Positions 1 to 10,063 of a stretch of DNA of 64,000 nt are shown one piece after another; position 1 is the stretch's first letter, and each line of letters opens with the position of its first letter. The position numbers and the translations under genes are program-made. This DNA is from Emiliania huxleyi CCMP1516 (Eukaryota; Haptophyta; Isochrysidales; Noelaerhabdaceae): positions 387,131 to 451,130 of the forward strand of contig NW_005196900.1 in NCBI RefSeq assembly GCF_000372725.1, given 5' to 3'. A model generated the notes under the pieces. The model did no database searches, was not told the DNA's origin, and saw only the letters and a program-made list of their open reading frames with translations.

Positions 1-609
1 GCCCTCAGGGCGGGCCCAACGAATATGGAACCATCTCGGGTGGGGGTTCGGGTCACTAGAGTCGTGATCATGTCTGTGTGTGAGTGTGCCCGAGAGGAGA
101 GCTTCCGAGACCCACTACAAGACCACGCACGCATCATCCCGCGGCCTGGCGGTCGGCGGGATTGCAACCAGTCTTGGCGTGCCGCCTGTCGTTCGCTCGG
201 GCGCTTTGGGCGTCGGGGTGGCGAGCAGGGGACGCAGCTCTGAGCGCCCAGCGACGCGTGCCGGATGGAGTCCGGCCGCGGGTGACTAGGGAAGTTCGCT
301 CAGGATGTGTGGCAGTCAGTTCGGCTGAGTGCTCAAGTGCTCACCAAGCCGTTTTAAAGTACCACCGCTACGACTCTGGAGATAACATCGAGATTCGCTC
401 ACCACGAGCCTTACGTGTATGAATGAAGCAAAAACAACTCTCTCTCGCAGCAGACAGGCTCGCTCGACACAGGTGCGAACTGGCGCGTGCTAGCATGATA
501 AAGAATTTTACAAGAAAGGCCTCTCTCACACGCACGATTCACACGACAGACAAGGCGCAGGCGACGGCTATAAACTCCTGATGCCTGCGCCGCGAATCAC
601 GCCGCACCC
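1..609. other. 5' intergenic region with shared flank repeat
   Basis: No convincing gene is seen here. A tandem AAGTGCTC motif lies at about 331-344. A block at about 500-569 (AAAGAATTTTACAAG followed by CTCTCTCACACGCACGATTC and onward) recurs at about 36363-36432, where another tandem AAGTGCTC sits just upstream. The position immediately upstream of the magnesium transporter start suggests promoter-linked sequence. That function is inference; the repetition is seen directly. Confidence 0.5.
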
Positions 610-3345
610 ATGCGGCGCCAGAACCCACAGTCGGTCTTCGCTGTATCGCTGCTCTCTCATCCGATCCTCACCATTGCAAAGCGTGTTCTGAACACACCAC
701 AAAGCATGTTCATGGCCCGCCAACTCACCACCGCCTCACTGCACACCGGCCGGCGAGCGAGACACACGCTCCGCTCGATCCTCACCACGTATCCGATCAG
801 CTCGGACGGCCGGCGCGAACCCGTATCGCAATCGACGGCCGCCGAGCTGGTGGACTCGTTTCAGATGATGCCGCGCGACCTGCGGCTGCTCGCTACAAAC
901 AACATCACGCTGGGTGTGCGTGAGCACTACTACATCTTCCGCTTCCCGCCGTTCACCGGCGTCGTCGCCTCGGACCGGGCGTGCCTCGTGGCGCTCGGCG
1001 AGGCGCAGCGGGAGCAGCGTTCGGCGCACTGGGCGATGGCAGCGCCCGCCGGCAGCGGCGTCGCCTCCGAGGTGCTCGCGTCCGAGATCGTGCGCGTCGT
1101 CCAGAAGCGGACGAGCGGCGCCTCGAGTGGCGACCTGGCGGGCCAGCTCTACGACGGCCTGCTGCAGGGCCCGCTGCCGTTTGAGCTGCGGGTGCTCGAT
1201 GCGGTGCTGAGGGAGGACCTGCTCCGAAAGCAGGCGTAGCACATTAAAGCCTCCGACACTCCTCCGACACTCCTCCGACACTCCTCCGACACTCCTCCGA
1301 GAGACACACTGTCACCACGGCCTGCTCCTCGGCAGGAGCGCTTCAGCCGGATCTCCTCGCGGATGGCACGCGCACTCGGCTCGCGCGCCTAGATGAGGGA
1401 CACGCATCCTAGAACCTGGCGAGCGCTCGAGACTGCACGCAGTCGGTTGTACCGTATCCAGCCGCACGCGAGCCGTCTCGGTCTGCACTCGTGGCTCTTA
1501 TCTTCGATGCTCCAGGCACGCGCGACCGGCGGCTCGAGCAGCGACGGCCCCGCTCGCTCGGCCTGCTCACCCTCGCCGCCGACGCGCACGCCGAGGCGAG
1601 AGAGGAGGCGCTCTGCCCGCTGCACACTCGACCAGACTGGACAGACTGCTGGGGCTCGGCTTGTGCACTGCTCCCGAATCTTGCTCGCAGGCGCTCTGCC
1701 AGCTGATCACGCTCGGGACATGACCATGACACGCGTCCATGACACGTCCATGACACGTCCGGGACTCGTCCGCAGGCGCTCTACCAGCTCATCACGCTCG
1801 GCGACGCGCTCTCCTCGCTCGGCGTGGAGGTGACGCGGGCCGAGGACACCTCCACGACACCTCCACGACACGTCCACGACACGTCCGAGACACGCCCGCG
1901 ACACGCCCACGACACGTCCACGACACGTCCGAAACACGTCCACGACACGTCCACAACACGTCCAAGACACGCCCACGACACGTCCGAGACACGCCCGTGA
2001 CACGTCCCTCCCTCGCTCGGGCGTGGAGGTGAAGCGGGCCGAGACGACGCTCGAGGCGCTGCTGCGGAGCGACGAGGACATGGCTGCGCTGTACCTGTCG
2101 CACCGCAAGCAGCGCGGCGAGGCGAGGCCCGAGAAGGAGTGCGGCGACGGAGCTGCGGCTGCTCGGGCCGGCCCTCCCCTACAGCTTCCCCGGATCTCTC
2201 CCCTCTAGGAGCACGTCGAGGTGGAGCTGATGCTCGAGGCAGCCGCCGCTGCAGTGCCTCCGACGGACCCTTCCCCGAACCTGCTCGGAAGTCTGCCCGC
2301 AGGCGGCCGCCGCGCAGTACGCCGACCTCGAGGACCGCATCTTGGGCGTGCGCGCGTCGCTGGCGGCGCGCCGCCCTCGAGCGACGCAGGTGGCTGGCGC
2401 TGTCGTGAACTGCTGCAAGCGCGTGGCGTGGTTTGCGGTAGGCGCGCCGCAGCTCGAGGAGCTCAACAAAGCATTAGAGCATGAGAGTGTTAATGACCAT
2501 CTCGAGCCATCTCGCCCAGGCGCACCGCTCGCTCGAGGAGCTCAAGCTACGCAACGAGCGGAACCGGATCATGCGGCTCGAGGTGCTGCTGCAGATGGGC
2601 TCCCTCTCGCTCGCCCTCGCCGCCGTCTCCGGCGGCTTCTTCGGCGCGAGACCCTGCTGCTGCGCTCGGCCCGCCAGGCGGCAGAGCACCCCGCGACGTG
2701 GCCCCCACACGCTGCTAGGCATGAACCTGCACTCCGGCGTGGAGGAGGTGCCGCACCTGCTCTGGCTCGTGGCGGGCGGCACCGCCGGCGCGTCGACGCT
2801 GCTGCTGCGCGCCTTCCTCCGCTCGGCGCGCGCGCCTCCCCGCCCGGTGGCCTCGTCCACGGGACGGCGGGAGCACGCCCCCCCCCCCCTCCCCCCCCCT
2901 TCCCCCCCCCCTCCTCCCCCCTCCCTCTCTCCAGGTGCGCACCTTCCACGGGCTCCAGCGCGACCAGCTCCTCGCCACCTCGGCGCTGCAGACCGCGCTG
3001 CAGGGCGCCGACCCGCGCCCTCGACCACGCCCACCCCGCCCTCCAGGACGCGTCCGTGACGCGTCCAGCACACGACTCACAGGGCTCGACCACGCCTACC
3101 TCGCCCTCCGCCACGCCGGCGAGCTCGCGCCGCCCTCGCAGAGCTTCGGCGAGGGCGGGAACGGCGGCGCGGCGGCGCCCGTCTCGCGCGCGCGGCTCGC
3201 AAAGGCGCTCGCGGCGACGGGTGCCACCCTGGACGAGCCGCAGCTGCGCGCGCTGCACCACCTTCTCGCCGAGGACGAGGACCAGGTGTACGACGTGCTC
3301 ACCCGGCCACGCGGGGGCGAAGAGGGGCGCGGCGTGGGGCCGTAG
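610..3345 (+). CDS. MRS2/CorA-family magnesium transporter (multi-exon)
   Basis: Mg2+ channel of the MRS2/CorA family, probably in an organelle inner membrane: the first 60 residues are rich in Ser, Arg and Leu and look like a targeting peptide. Exon 1 (610-about 1233) carries the family N-domain (MPRDLRLLATNN, then LPFELRVLDAVL). Later exons read ALYQLITLGDALSSLGVE (1776-1829) and TLEALLRSDEDMAALYLS (from 2029), matching the helical segment that ends in DMAxxYL. The RN(R)IMRLEVLL helix ends in FFG at 2643, and the pore motif GMN follows across a GC-AG intron (2644-2718); a second hydrophobic helix ends at 2825. Last exons: 2935-3004 and 3083-3345. Exons between 1234 and 1515 and between 2140 and 2490 are not resolved. 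Several introns (1608-1775, 1830-2028, 2826-2934, 3005-3082) begin with a copy of the next exon's start. The C-terminal tail of about 85 residues is not part of the usual family. Confidence 0.85.
1248..1301. repeat. 11-bp minisatellite in transporter intron
   Basis: The unit CCTCCGACACT is repeated about 4.5 times, head to tail, just after exon 1 of the transporter gene. It lies in intronic sequence. Confidence 0.9.
1845..2010. repeat. Degenerate CACGACACGTC minisatellite filling an intron
   Basis: About 165 bp of short repeats built on CACGACACGTC and CGAGACACGCC. They occupy nearly the whole body of the intron at 1830-2028, between two copies of the exon sequence CTCGG(G)CGTGGAGGTGA. Similar units appear in the intron at 1691-1775. 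Confidence 0.85.
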
Positions 3346-3621
3346 AGCGCCCGCGTCGCGCGTGCGTATAGGGATGTAGCCTCTCGCGTTGGCACGCTGT
3401 ACAAAAGGGCGGGCTTCGCTTGTATAGAGAGAGAGAGAGGAGAGAGAGGAGAGAAAACGGTTCAGTTCTCTCACGAAGGCAAAGCTCACTTGTCACAACG
3501 GGGGGCTCCTCTGACTCTGTGCGCTCTGCGGTTGCGCACCCCCCTCACGCAGCCTCTACACACAGCCTCATACTTTACTGACACAACCCCCTGGATCCCC
3601 TACGGGGTGTGGTGAGTTGAC

Positions 3622-3805
3622 CAGGGGTTGTGCGCCGGGCCCTCCTGCTCGGCTCCAGCGAAATTAGACAAGTGTTGTCATCAACAGAGTAGAAGGATCT
3701 GACCTCGGGGCCGATGTGACCAAGCGCTGTTAGCGTGGTTTTACCTCACACCCACGGTCTCTCACAGTGTGCCGGCAGTCGCCGAGCAGTGTCGCTCACA
3801 CAAGC
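3622..3805 (+). repeat. Dispersed about 185-bp repeat, copy 1
   Basis: About 185 bp starting CAGGGGTTGTGCGCC and ending TCGCTCACACAAGC, highly similar and in the same orientation to 15941-16128. Both copies lie downstream of a plus-strand gene. No tRNA-like or coding signature was found. Confidence 0.85.
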
Positions 3806-4358
3806 CGCAGCACAAGTGACTGAGGGCCAGTGAGGGCGAGCCCATGCCACCGAAGGCGCTGTCGAGGTTCGCCGAGCGCGGCGCAGGTTGAGGGACACCG
3901 TCACCGACGAGCGCGTTGGACTTTTCACTCCGGACAAAGACCGCTGCACAGCGGACGGTACGGGCCGTGCAGCGGTCATAGCGGCGAGGCGCGGGACCGT
4001 CTGTGGCGAAGTGGGTCGCGTCCCTCGATTTCCGTCACCTCACCCTCCACACACCCTCTTGCGGGTTCGAGTGGCGGGCCATCCCGCTTGCGGGATGGCT
4101 TAGCGGGTTCGAGCCGTCACACATTGGCTGCTGGGGTGTGCCGAGGGGGGCTGGGTGGGCGGTAAGCCGTCATTGCCCGGCGCTGCTTGCAGCGCTCTGG
4201 GTGGTGGTGGCGGCGCTCCAAGAGTGGTGCTCTTGGGAAGAGGTTCCTCCTTTCCGCTCCCCCCCCCGCAAGGCGCGAGACACACTCTGCCTTTTACTTT
4301 AGCGCATCTCCCTGGACCCTGCGAGACACTCCGCATTTTCTCCCGTAGTCTTTCCCTT

Positions 4359-4402
4359 AGTAAGAAAGAAAGAAAGAAAACAGAAACCCAAGGGAGGGAT
4401 GC
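4359..4402 (-). repeat. SINE-like repeat fragment with (CTTT)n tail
   Basis: Read on the minus strand: CATCCCTCCCTTGGGTTTCTG followed by TTTTC(TTTC)n. It belongs to the same short family as 4428-4490, 9700-9767, 29529-29621, 42440-42506, 47217-47281 and 56250-56293. Confidence 0.6.
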
Positions 4403-4427
4403 ACGCGCCACACACGCCTTTCCCTTC

Positions 4428-4490
4428 ATAAATTAAATAAATAAAACAGACACACCAAACGAGGGGTGGGAGAAGGACAGGGTCCCCACC
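4428..4490 (-). repeat. SINE-like repeat fragment with (ATTT)n tail
   Basis: Minus-strand reading gives GGGGACCCTGTCCTTCTCCC, then a short spacer, GTGTCTGTTTT and (ATTT)n. It shares this order of blocks with the copies at 42440-42506 and 47217-47281. Confidence 0.6.
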
Positions 4491-4614
4491 TGCACGAGCA
4501 GGATCTTGCAAGGACGATCAGGGACACAGGGGAACGGGAGTGGGGAGCGCATCGCGACACGGAGGGGGGCTGGGCAGGGTTCACCCACACGACAGGGTCC
4601 CGAGGGCCCAACTC

Positions 4615-4893
4615 ATGCCAGCGGACGGTCGTCGTCTCTCAGTGATGTTAGCTACGCCACCGTCTACCTCGTGCGACATGCGCTCGCCGACATCGAGCGA
4701 GCTCGCCTGTCCGAGGAGCTGCCGAGGAGCGGCTTGCTGTGCGGACGGCTTCTTGTGGCTCTCGTGAGAGCGTTTTGCGGCCCGGCGGCTGGGAGAATAT
4801 GTGTCGTTTGATGTGTCACTGTGTACGTCATGACTCATGTCAGTCTTGATAACAAGTACGGTCGATCCGTCAAAGTGATACACTCGTCGATCA
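4615..4893 (+). repeat. Dispersed about 280-bp repeat, copy 1 (inverted copy at 25799-26055)
   Basis: Includes CATGCGCTCGCCG, AGCGGCTTGCTGTG, GCTCTCGTGAGAGCG and ACGGTCGATCCGTCAAAG. The same blocks occur in the same order on the minus strand at 25799-26055. The sequence is diverged and has no intact ORF of its own. Confidence 0.8.
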
Positions 4894-5149
4894 CACACCT
4901 CCCTCGGACCGACCCTTCGTCACAACCCGACCGACACCTGGATGCTACGTGCTACGTCCTACGGTTGCAACTTTGCGAGCGAGGAGCCTCAACCCGCAAC
5001 CCCCACGGACACCGCTCACCGGCGGCGGCCGCGGGCCCGACACCGGGTCCGGCGGCGGCCCTTGCCCTTTCACAGCTGCCCTCTTCGGCTCCCCAAACAT
5101 CGATCGCGCCGACCTCGACGCGCCCCCTCGCCCCAGCCCTGAGGTCTGA

Positions 5150-5395
5150 TTACTCGTCGTCGTCGTCGTCCTCCTCCTCCTCCTCCTCCTCCTCCTCCTC
5201 GCCATCGTCGCCGTCGGTATCGAAGCGGAGCGCCCGCTTCGCCTGCTCGTTGTTCAGCTCCACAACTCGTCGTCGTCGTCGTCGTCGTCGTCCTCCTCCT
5301 CCTCCTCCTCCTCCTCCTCCTCCTCGCCATCGTCGCCGTCGGTATCGAAGCGGAGCGCCCGCTTTGCCTGCTCGTTGTTCAGCTCCACACGCCCG
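5150..5395 (-). repeat. Fresh tandem duplication of an acidic C-terminal coding segment
   Basis: Two head-to-tail copies of about 115 bp encode VELNNEQAKRALRFDTDGDD followed by runs of Glu and Asp. Outside the (GAG)n/(GAC)n tracts the copies are almost identical. The gene at 5254-9182 reads into the first copy and meets a stop at the junction; the second copy (about 5150-5262) is in another frame. Confidence 0.85.
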
Positions 5396-8300
5396 CCGTA
5401 GCCAAACGCCACCAAAGGCGGCATATCCGCGGCGGCAACATCGGCATTGAGGCACGCAAGGATGCCGGCACACGCGCCAGCTTGCGAGAGGTGGGCGACC
5501 TGAGTGACGACGAGCAAGCGCACGCCGCGCACGTCGAATGGTGTGAGGACGCACAAATCAGGCGGCAACCGGCACGTCTTCTCGGTGAAAGCGCGATACG
5601 CGCGCTCGGCGAAATTTTCCGGATCGTCGGCGGACGCGTGCGTATGAGCCGCGTAGAGCATGCCGGCAGCAAAGCTACCAAAGGCCGCGACGACCCCGCG
5701 CGTGAGCCGCGCGTCGCGCAGCCGCTCAGCGTGCTTGAAGATGGCCTTCGCCTGCCGATCGAAGCCGTGCCGGTGCGGCTCGTCACTCACTGTGTTATCC
5801 ACCGGTGGGTCCAAGTGATGGTTGACGCACGCGATGACCATCTCGTTGTTGCCGCTGCCTAGTAGCTCCGGCTGGCTCAGGCCTGACCATATGGTGCGCG
5901 CACGCTGAGCGAGCGCCGAGCTGCGCGCGGTCTCACCCTCTTTTGGCACGGTCACGTGCGAGTCGCAATTGCTCGGGCCAACGACTTTAATGTGGCTCGC
6001 GTGGCGATAGCTCTGCTCGTCGAGCGGTGAGTGGCCCAGCATCAACAAGCCGCTCGTCGCGCCGCTCACCGCCACCGTCGAGTCGTCGTTCGCCCGCCGC
6101 GCCGCCGCGGCCGCCCCGCCGTCCCTGGGCAAGTCGCGCAGTCGCTCGAGGCGATCCAGCTCCTTCTTCTTCTTCTTGTGCTGCTTTTCAATCTGCGTGC
6201 GCTTGCGCTCCTCCTCCGCCGCCGCCTCCGCCGCCTTCCGCTCCTCCTCCGCCTTCCGCTTGTCCGCCGCCTCTGCCGCCGCCAAGCCTTGCGCGAGCAG
6301 TCCGCTGTCGACACCCGCTGCGTCGGCGCGCGCATGAGCACGCCTCAATGCCTCCACATCAGCGGGGTCCAAACCGAGCACCGCCTCGAGGGCCTCGGCC
6401 GCATCGCAGCGCTCCTTGAGCGCCACCACCCGCTCATTCGCCTACACATTACGCTACAGCTGATATGCTATCCTCGTCGAGATCTTTACAACATGCACGC
6501 CCGCCTCTGCAAAGAGCGGCTCCTCTGCAGCGCCGAGAGAACGGCTGAGCTTGCGTGCCGCGTCGAGCGCATCGTTCACCGCATCAATCGAGTCGCCGCT
6601 GATGGCAGCGCGCAGCTTCTTTAACCGCCGATCGAGCTCCTCCTCCAATTGCGTCCGAGGCTCAGCAAGCGCCTTCGCCTCCACACCCGCCTCTTCCGCC
6701 TCCTTGATTAGGGCAGGCACACGGTCCATCTCCCCACGCGCAAACGCCTGCTGCACAGCAGCAAGGGCCTCCGCAGCTTTGGCCGCCTTTGTCGCCTCCG
6801 CCATCGCCGCCTCGGCCGCCACCATCTCCGCCTCTGCTGCTTCCTCGGCCGCCAGACTCTTCGCCGCTGCCGCCGCCTTTTCTGCCGCAGACTGCTCCGC
6901 CGCCGCCTTCTCCGCCGCCGCCTTCTCCGCCGCCGCCGCCTTCTCTACCGCCGCCTGCTCCGCCGTCGCCTTCTCCGCCTTCTCCGCCGCCGCCTTCTCC
7001 GCCGCCGCCGCCAACTTTCCCCTTGCCGCCGCTGCCGCCGACTCCGCCGTGGCCTTGCGCTCCGCTGCCGCCGCTGCCGCTGCCGCCGCTGCCGCCGCCG
7101 CCGCCGCCTTTCGCTCCTCCTCAGTCACCACCGCCACCTTGGTGATGTCCTCGGTGCTGTCCTCGGTGATGTCCTCGGTGATGTCGGTCGGCGGCGCATC
7201 CTCGTCCTCGGAATCGTCCTGAATGGGTTCGGGTGGGAAGTGGGATGGGATGAATTACCGTTCAAAGCGGGAAGGCGGGTGCACCTTGATGCGCGGCGGT
7301 TTCTTCTTCAAGGTGCTCTTCTGCCTCTTCTGCGCCTCAGGCGGCGGGAGAGCGGGCCGCTTGCCCCCAGAGCATTTGTGGCCCTTCTTCGGCATGCCAC
7401 AGATGCCGCACTTATAGCTGCGCCGCGGAGCACCACTGCTCGCCGCCGTGCCGGGGCCAACCGCCGCGCCGCCGGCCGCCCCCGCGCCAAAGCCTGCCAC
7501 CGCGCCGCTGCCGGCCGCGGCCGCTGGGTCGGAGTCGTCGTCCACGGGACGGCTCTCGTCTTCAGCCGCCGCCCATTCTGCCGCCGTCTCCACGAGGCTC
7601 TCATGGAAAACCCAAACCTTCGGGAGATGGAACTTCGCCACCCGCCCGAGCAGGGCCCTGAGCAAATCCGGTTCCGAGCACGCCTCAAAGTGCTTCATGA
7701 TCTCGTCCTCCTTCGCCATACGGTGACCGTTGCGCCCAGCGGTGACGTGCGAGCGGAAGAAAGCGCAGAGCTCCTGCAAGAGGCGGGAGGTGATGCCGCC
7801 ACTCTCGCCCGCCGAGCCGCCCGCATCGTCGTCGCCGCTCTCCTGGAGCGCCTCCTGGCTAGGCTGGCTAGGCTCGAAGGCCTGCAGGGTCAGCTTCTCC
7901 TCCTCCTCCTCGCTGCGCCGCGTGTCCTCCTTAATCTTGTCATCCAAATCGCCCAACCACTTCTCGCCGCGGGACATCAGCTGCGCGAGCTGTGCGATGC
8001 TGGGTTGGATGTCGAGATCAGGGCTCGCCGCCTCTGCCCTGTCGTTCTCCGTCTTTGCCTCTTCGACCGCCGCGCGCAAGCTCTCGTACGCCGCCGCGCG
8101 CGTTTGCGCCGCGACGTCGCCGAGCCGCATGCAAGCCTCGGCGATGGCGCCGTTGAGGTTCTCGGCAACGAGATCGCGCAACAACGCCTCGCCGCCCGAG
8201 ATAATCGTCTCCTCGACGTATCCTTCGTTCGCGTCCTTGAGCGCCGCCTGCAGGCTCACCCTGTCCCTCTCCGCGATGGCGGTTTCGAGCCGGGTTCGGC

Positions 8301-9182
8301 GCTCCATCCCCCTCTGCACGAGCTGACTTTTGGCCTATAGCAGTCCTGTCAAGCTTAATTCAGTCCCGTCGCGACGCCACGCTGGCGTTGCTCGCGCGCC
8401 TCGTTGAGCAGGCCGCGGGTCTCATGGTCCAGATCAGCGCCGAGCCTGTCATTCTGCTGCACTGCCTCCTTCAGCGCAAGAAATGTACCCGATTTCAGCG
8501 CGGACCGGATCACCGCGCGCGTCTCGGGCACGTAGTTGAAGCGGAGCGTGAGGGTGTTGCCGCTGCAGCTGTGCTGCTTAGACATCGCGCAGAGGGCCTC
8601 GCTTACGGTCTCATAGCTGATGAGGGCGGCCCGCGTCAGATAGGAGTCGCTCTTGGGCAGGACATAGACGTTCGTCACCTTGCCGTACCGCTCGAAGTGG
8701 CTGCACAGCGCCTTCTTGAAGTCGTCCCGGTTGCAGTCCGATATGAACTCGTCGGGGAGCTTCTCCAAAAAGAGGTGGCGCGAAAGCTCGGCCTCGGTCT
8801 CCGCGTGCTCCGCCTTCGGCGCCTCCGAAAAGGACGCCCGAGCCGCCCGAGCCGCCGGAGCCGCCGGAGCCGCCAGAGCCGCCGGAGCCGCCTGTCCCGC
8901 CTGTCCCGCCGGCGCTGGCGCGGCAGAAGGGGACGGCCCGCTGAACAGCTCTCGCTGGACCGGAGGACGCCCGTTCGACCGAGGCGAGCTGGGAGCCCAC
9001 TGCCACCGGAACCCAGTCTCGCGGAATCCAGTGCGAGGCGGGTCCGGTTCTGGCACCCTGGCGGCGAGGGGAAGGGTGAGGGGGAGGGTGAGGAGGCACA
9101 TCGGTGCTCGGGGGCGTCCTAGCATGAGGTGAGCCCACCATCCCGTCGTTCCTTCCCACGACTTCTCATCACCATCGCCCAT
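5254..9182 (-). CDS. RRM / zinc-finger / coiled-coil protein (4 exons)
   Basis: Hand-built model, phase-perfect over four exons: 9182-8376, 8334-7285, 7218-6490, 6441-5254 (about 1257 residues). Residues of about 150-230 form an RNA-recognition-like fold (HLFLEKLPDEF, then VTNVYVLPKSDSYLTRAALI). Exon 2 ends with a CxxC...HxC zinc motif, YKCGICGMPKKGHKC. Exon 3 is an Ala/Glu-rich coiled coil (runs of Ala followed by EKAAAEKA). Exon 4 begins with a charged coil, then a globular region I do not recognise, and ends in poly-Glu/poly-Asp. Introns of 41, 66 and 47 bp are very short; the donors I favour are GT. Likely an RNA-binding nuclear or cytoplasmic protein, which is inference from the RRM alone. 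The C-terminal coding segment has been tandemly duplicated. Confidence 0.65.
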
Positions 9183-10063
9183 CGCCGCCTGAGACCTGAA
9201 GGGGTGGGGCCGTCAAGAAAAGCGGCGTCAATGGCGTATGTCGAGGCTCGGGTGACGAGGTGTGCGTGGTGTGAACTTGCAGGAGCTTGAGGATGTCGAC
9301 CAAGAAGAGAAAGGCGCGCCGCAAGAAACGGGCGCACCCGACGCTGTGATGACAACGCGCGGCTGGTGGCGCGCAGCGCGGCGCGTAGTGGCGTGAGTGG
9401 CGCAAGTGTGTGTCTGCGCGTGGCGAGCGCGAGCCTGGGACTCCGGCTGCTCGGCAAAAGAGGCGGGAGCGCGGCTCAATCCGTTCGAAACGGAGTGCTC
9501 GATTTTTGGAAAAGAATTTTACAAGCAGCGCGCACAACACTGGGCACGGGAAGGGAGAGCACGACGAGAAGGGGGAGACCGCGAGGTGGCACGAAGGTTG
9601 CAGCTAGAATCGGAGAGAGACTGCGAAGAGAGATAGGAAGAGGCGGACGCCCAAGGGTGGGCGACGGCTAGCGCACCACACCCCTCTCCTTAAAATCCCT
9701 GTGTGGTGGCGGCGTGCCGTTCTCCCATCCCTTCCCTTGGGGTGTCTGTTTTCTTTCTTTCTTTTTAAGTACTATGAAGTGCCTGGAAGGCGGATGCCCT
9801 GTCGCCTGTGTGTGGGGGTGGGTATTGCGTTGTTGTATGTTGAGCAAAATATACGAAAGAGAGACGGTCACACACGGTCTCAGGTCACACAAATGGGGCG
9901 GTGTCCAGAGCCCGCGACGAGAGGGCGAGAGAGGTCGGCGGTGGATTGATGTACCAGGTCGTAACATGATAGATGATTTTACATGTGCAGTCGTACACGT
10001 TTGTATCGCGAGATGTTGCGATCGTGTTTTGATGAGCGCATGTGCCGCATCCCCCCAGGCGTT
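9183..10063. other. Intergenic region with flank-repeat and SINE-like copies
   Basis: No supported gene. 9512-9553 is an inverted copy of the sequence just upstream of the F-box/RCC1 gene (CCCGTGCCCAGTGTTGTGCG then GTAAAATTCTT, at 43536-43589). A SINE-like copy lies at 9700-9767. Confidence 0.5.
9700..9767 (+). repeat. SINE-like repeat fragment with (CTTT)n tail
   Basis: GTGTGGTGGCGGCGTGCC, a CCCTTCCCTTGGGGTGTCTG block and TTTTC(TTTC)n. The block order matches the other dispersed copies. Confidence 0.6.

Larger units (their letters stand above)
3346..4614. other. Repeat-bearing intergenic region
   Basis: No supported gene. The stretch holds a CT/GA-rich run at 3424-3455, a dispersed repeat copy (3622-3805) and two SINE-like copies (4359-4402 and 4428-4490). 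Two GGTTCGAGnC stretches near 4057 and 4090 resemble tRNA T-loops but do not fold as tRNA. Confidence 0.5.

Noticed and set aside
2569-3489. 306-residue minus-strand ORF over the Mg transporter
   Set aside because: Antisense to the exons carrying GMN and the membrane helices; composition is Arg/Gly-rich with no family match.
4050-4110. tRNA-like GGTTCGAGTGG / GGTTCGAGCC stretches
   Set aside because: T-loop-like words only. No T-stem pairing, no acceptor stem and wrong distance between A-box-like and B-box-like words.
5150-5395. Poly-Glu/poly-Asp tract as a CRISPR or regulatory array
   Set aside because: Simple triplet repeats within a duplicated coding segment; no spacers.
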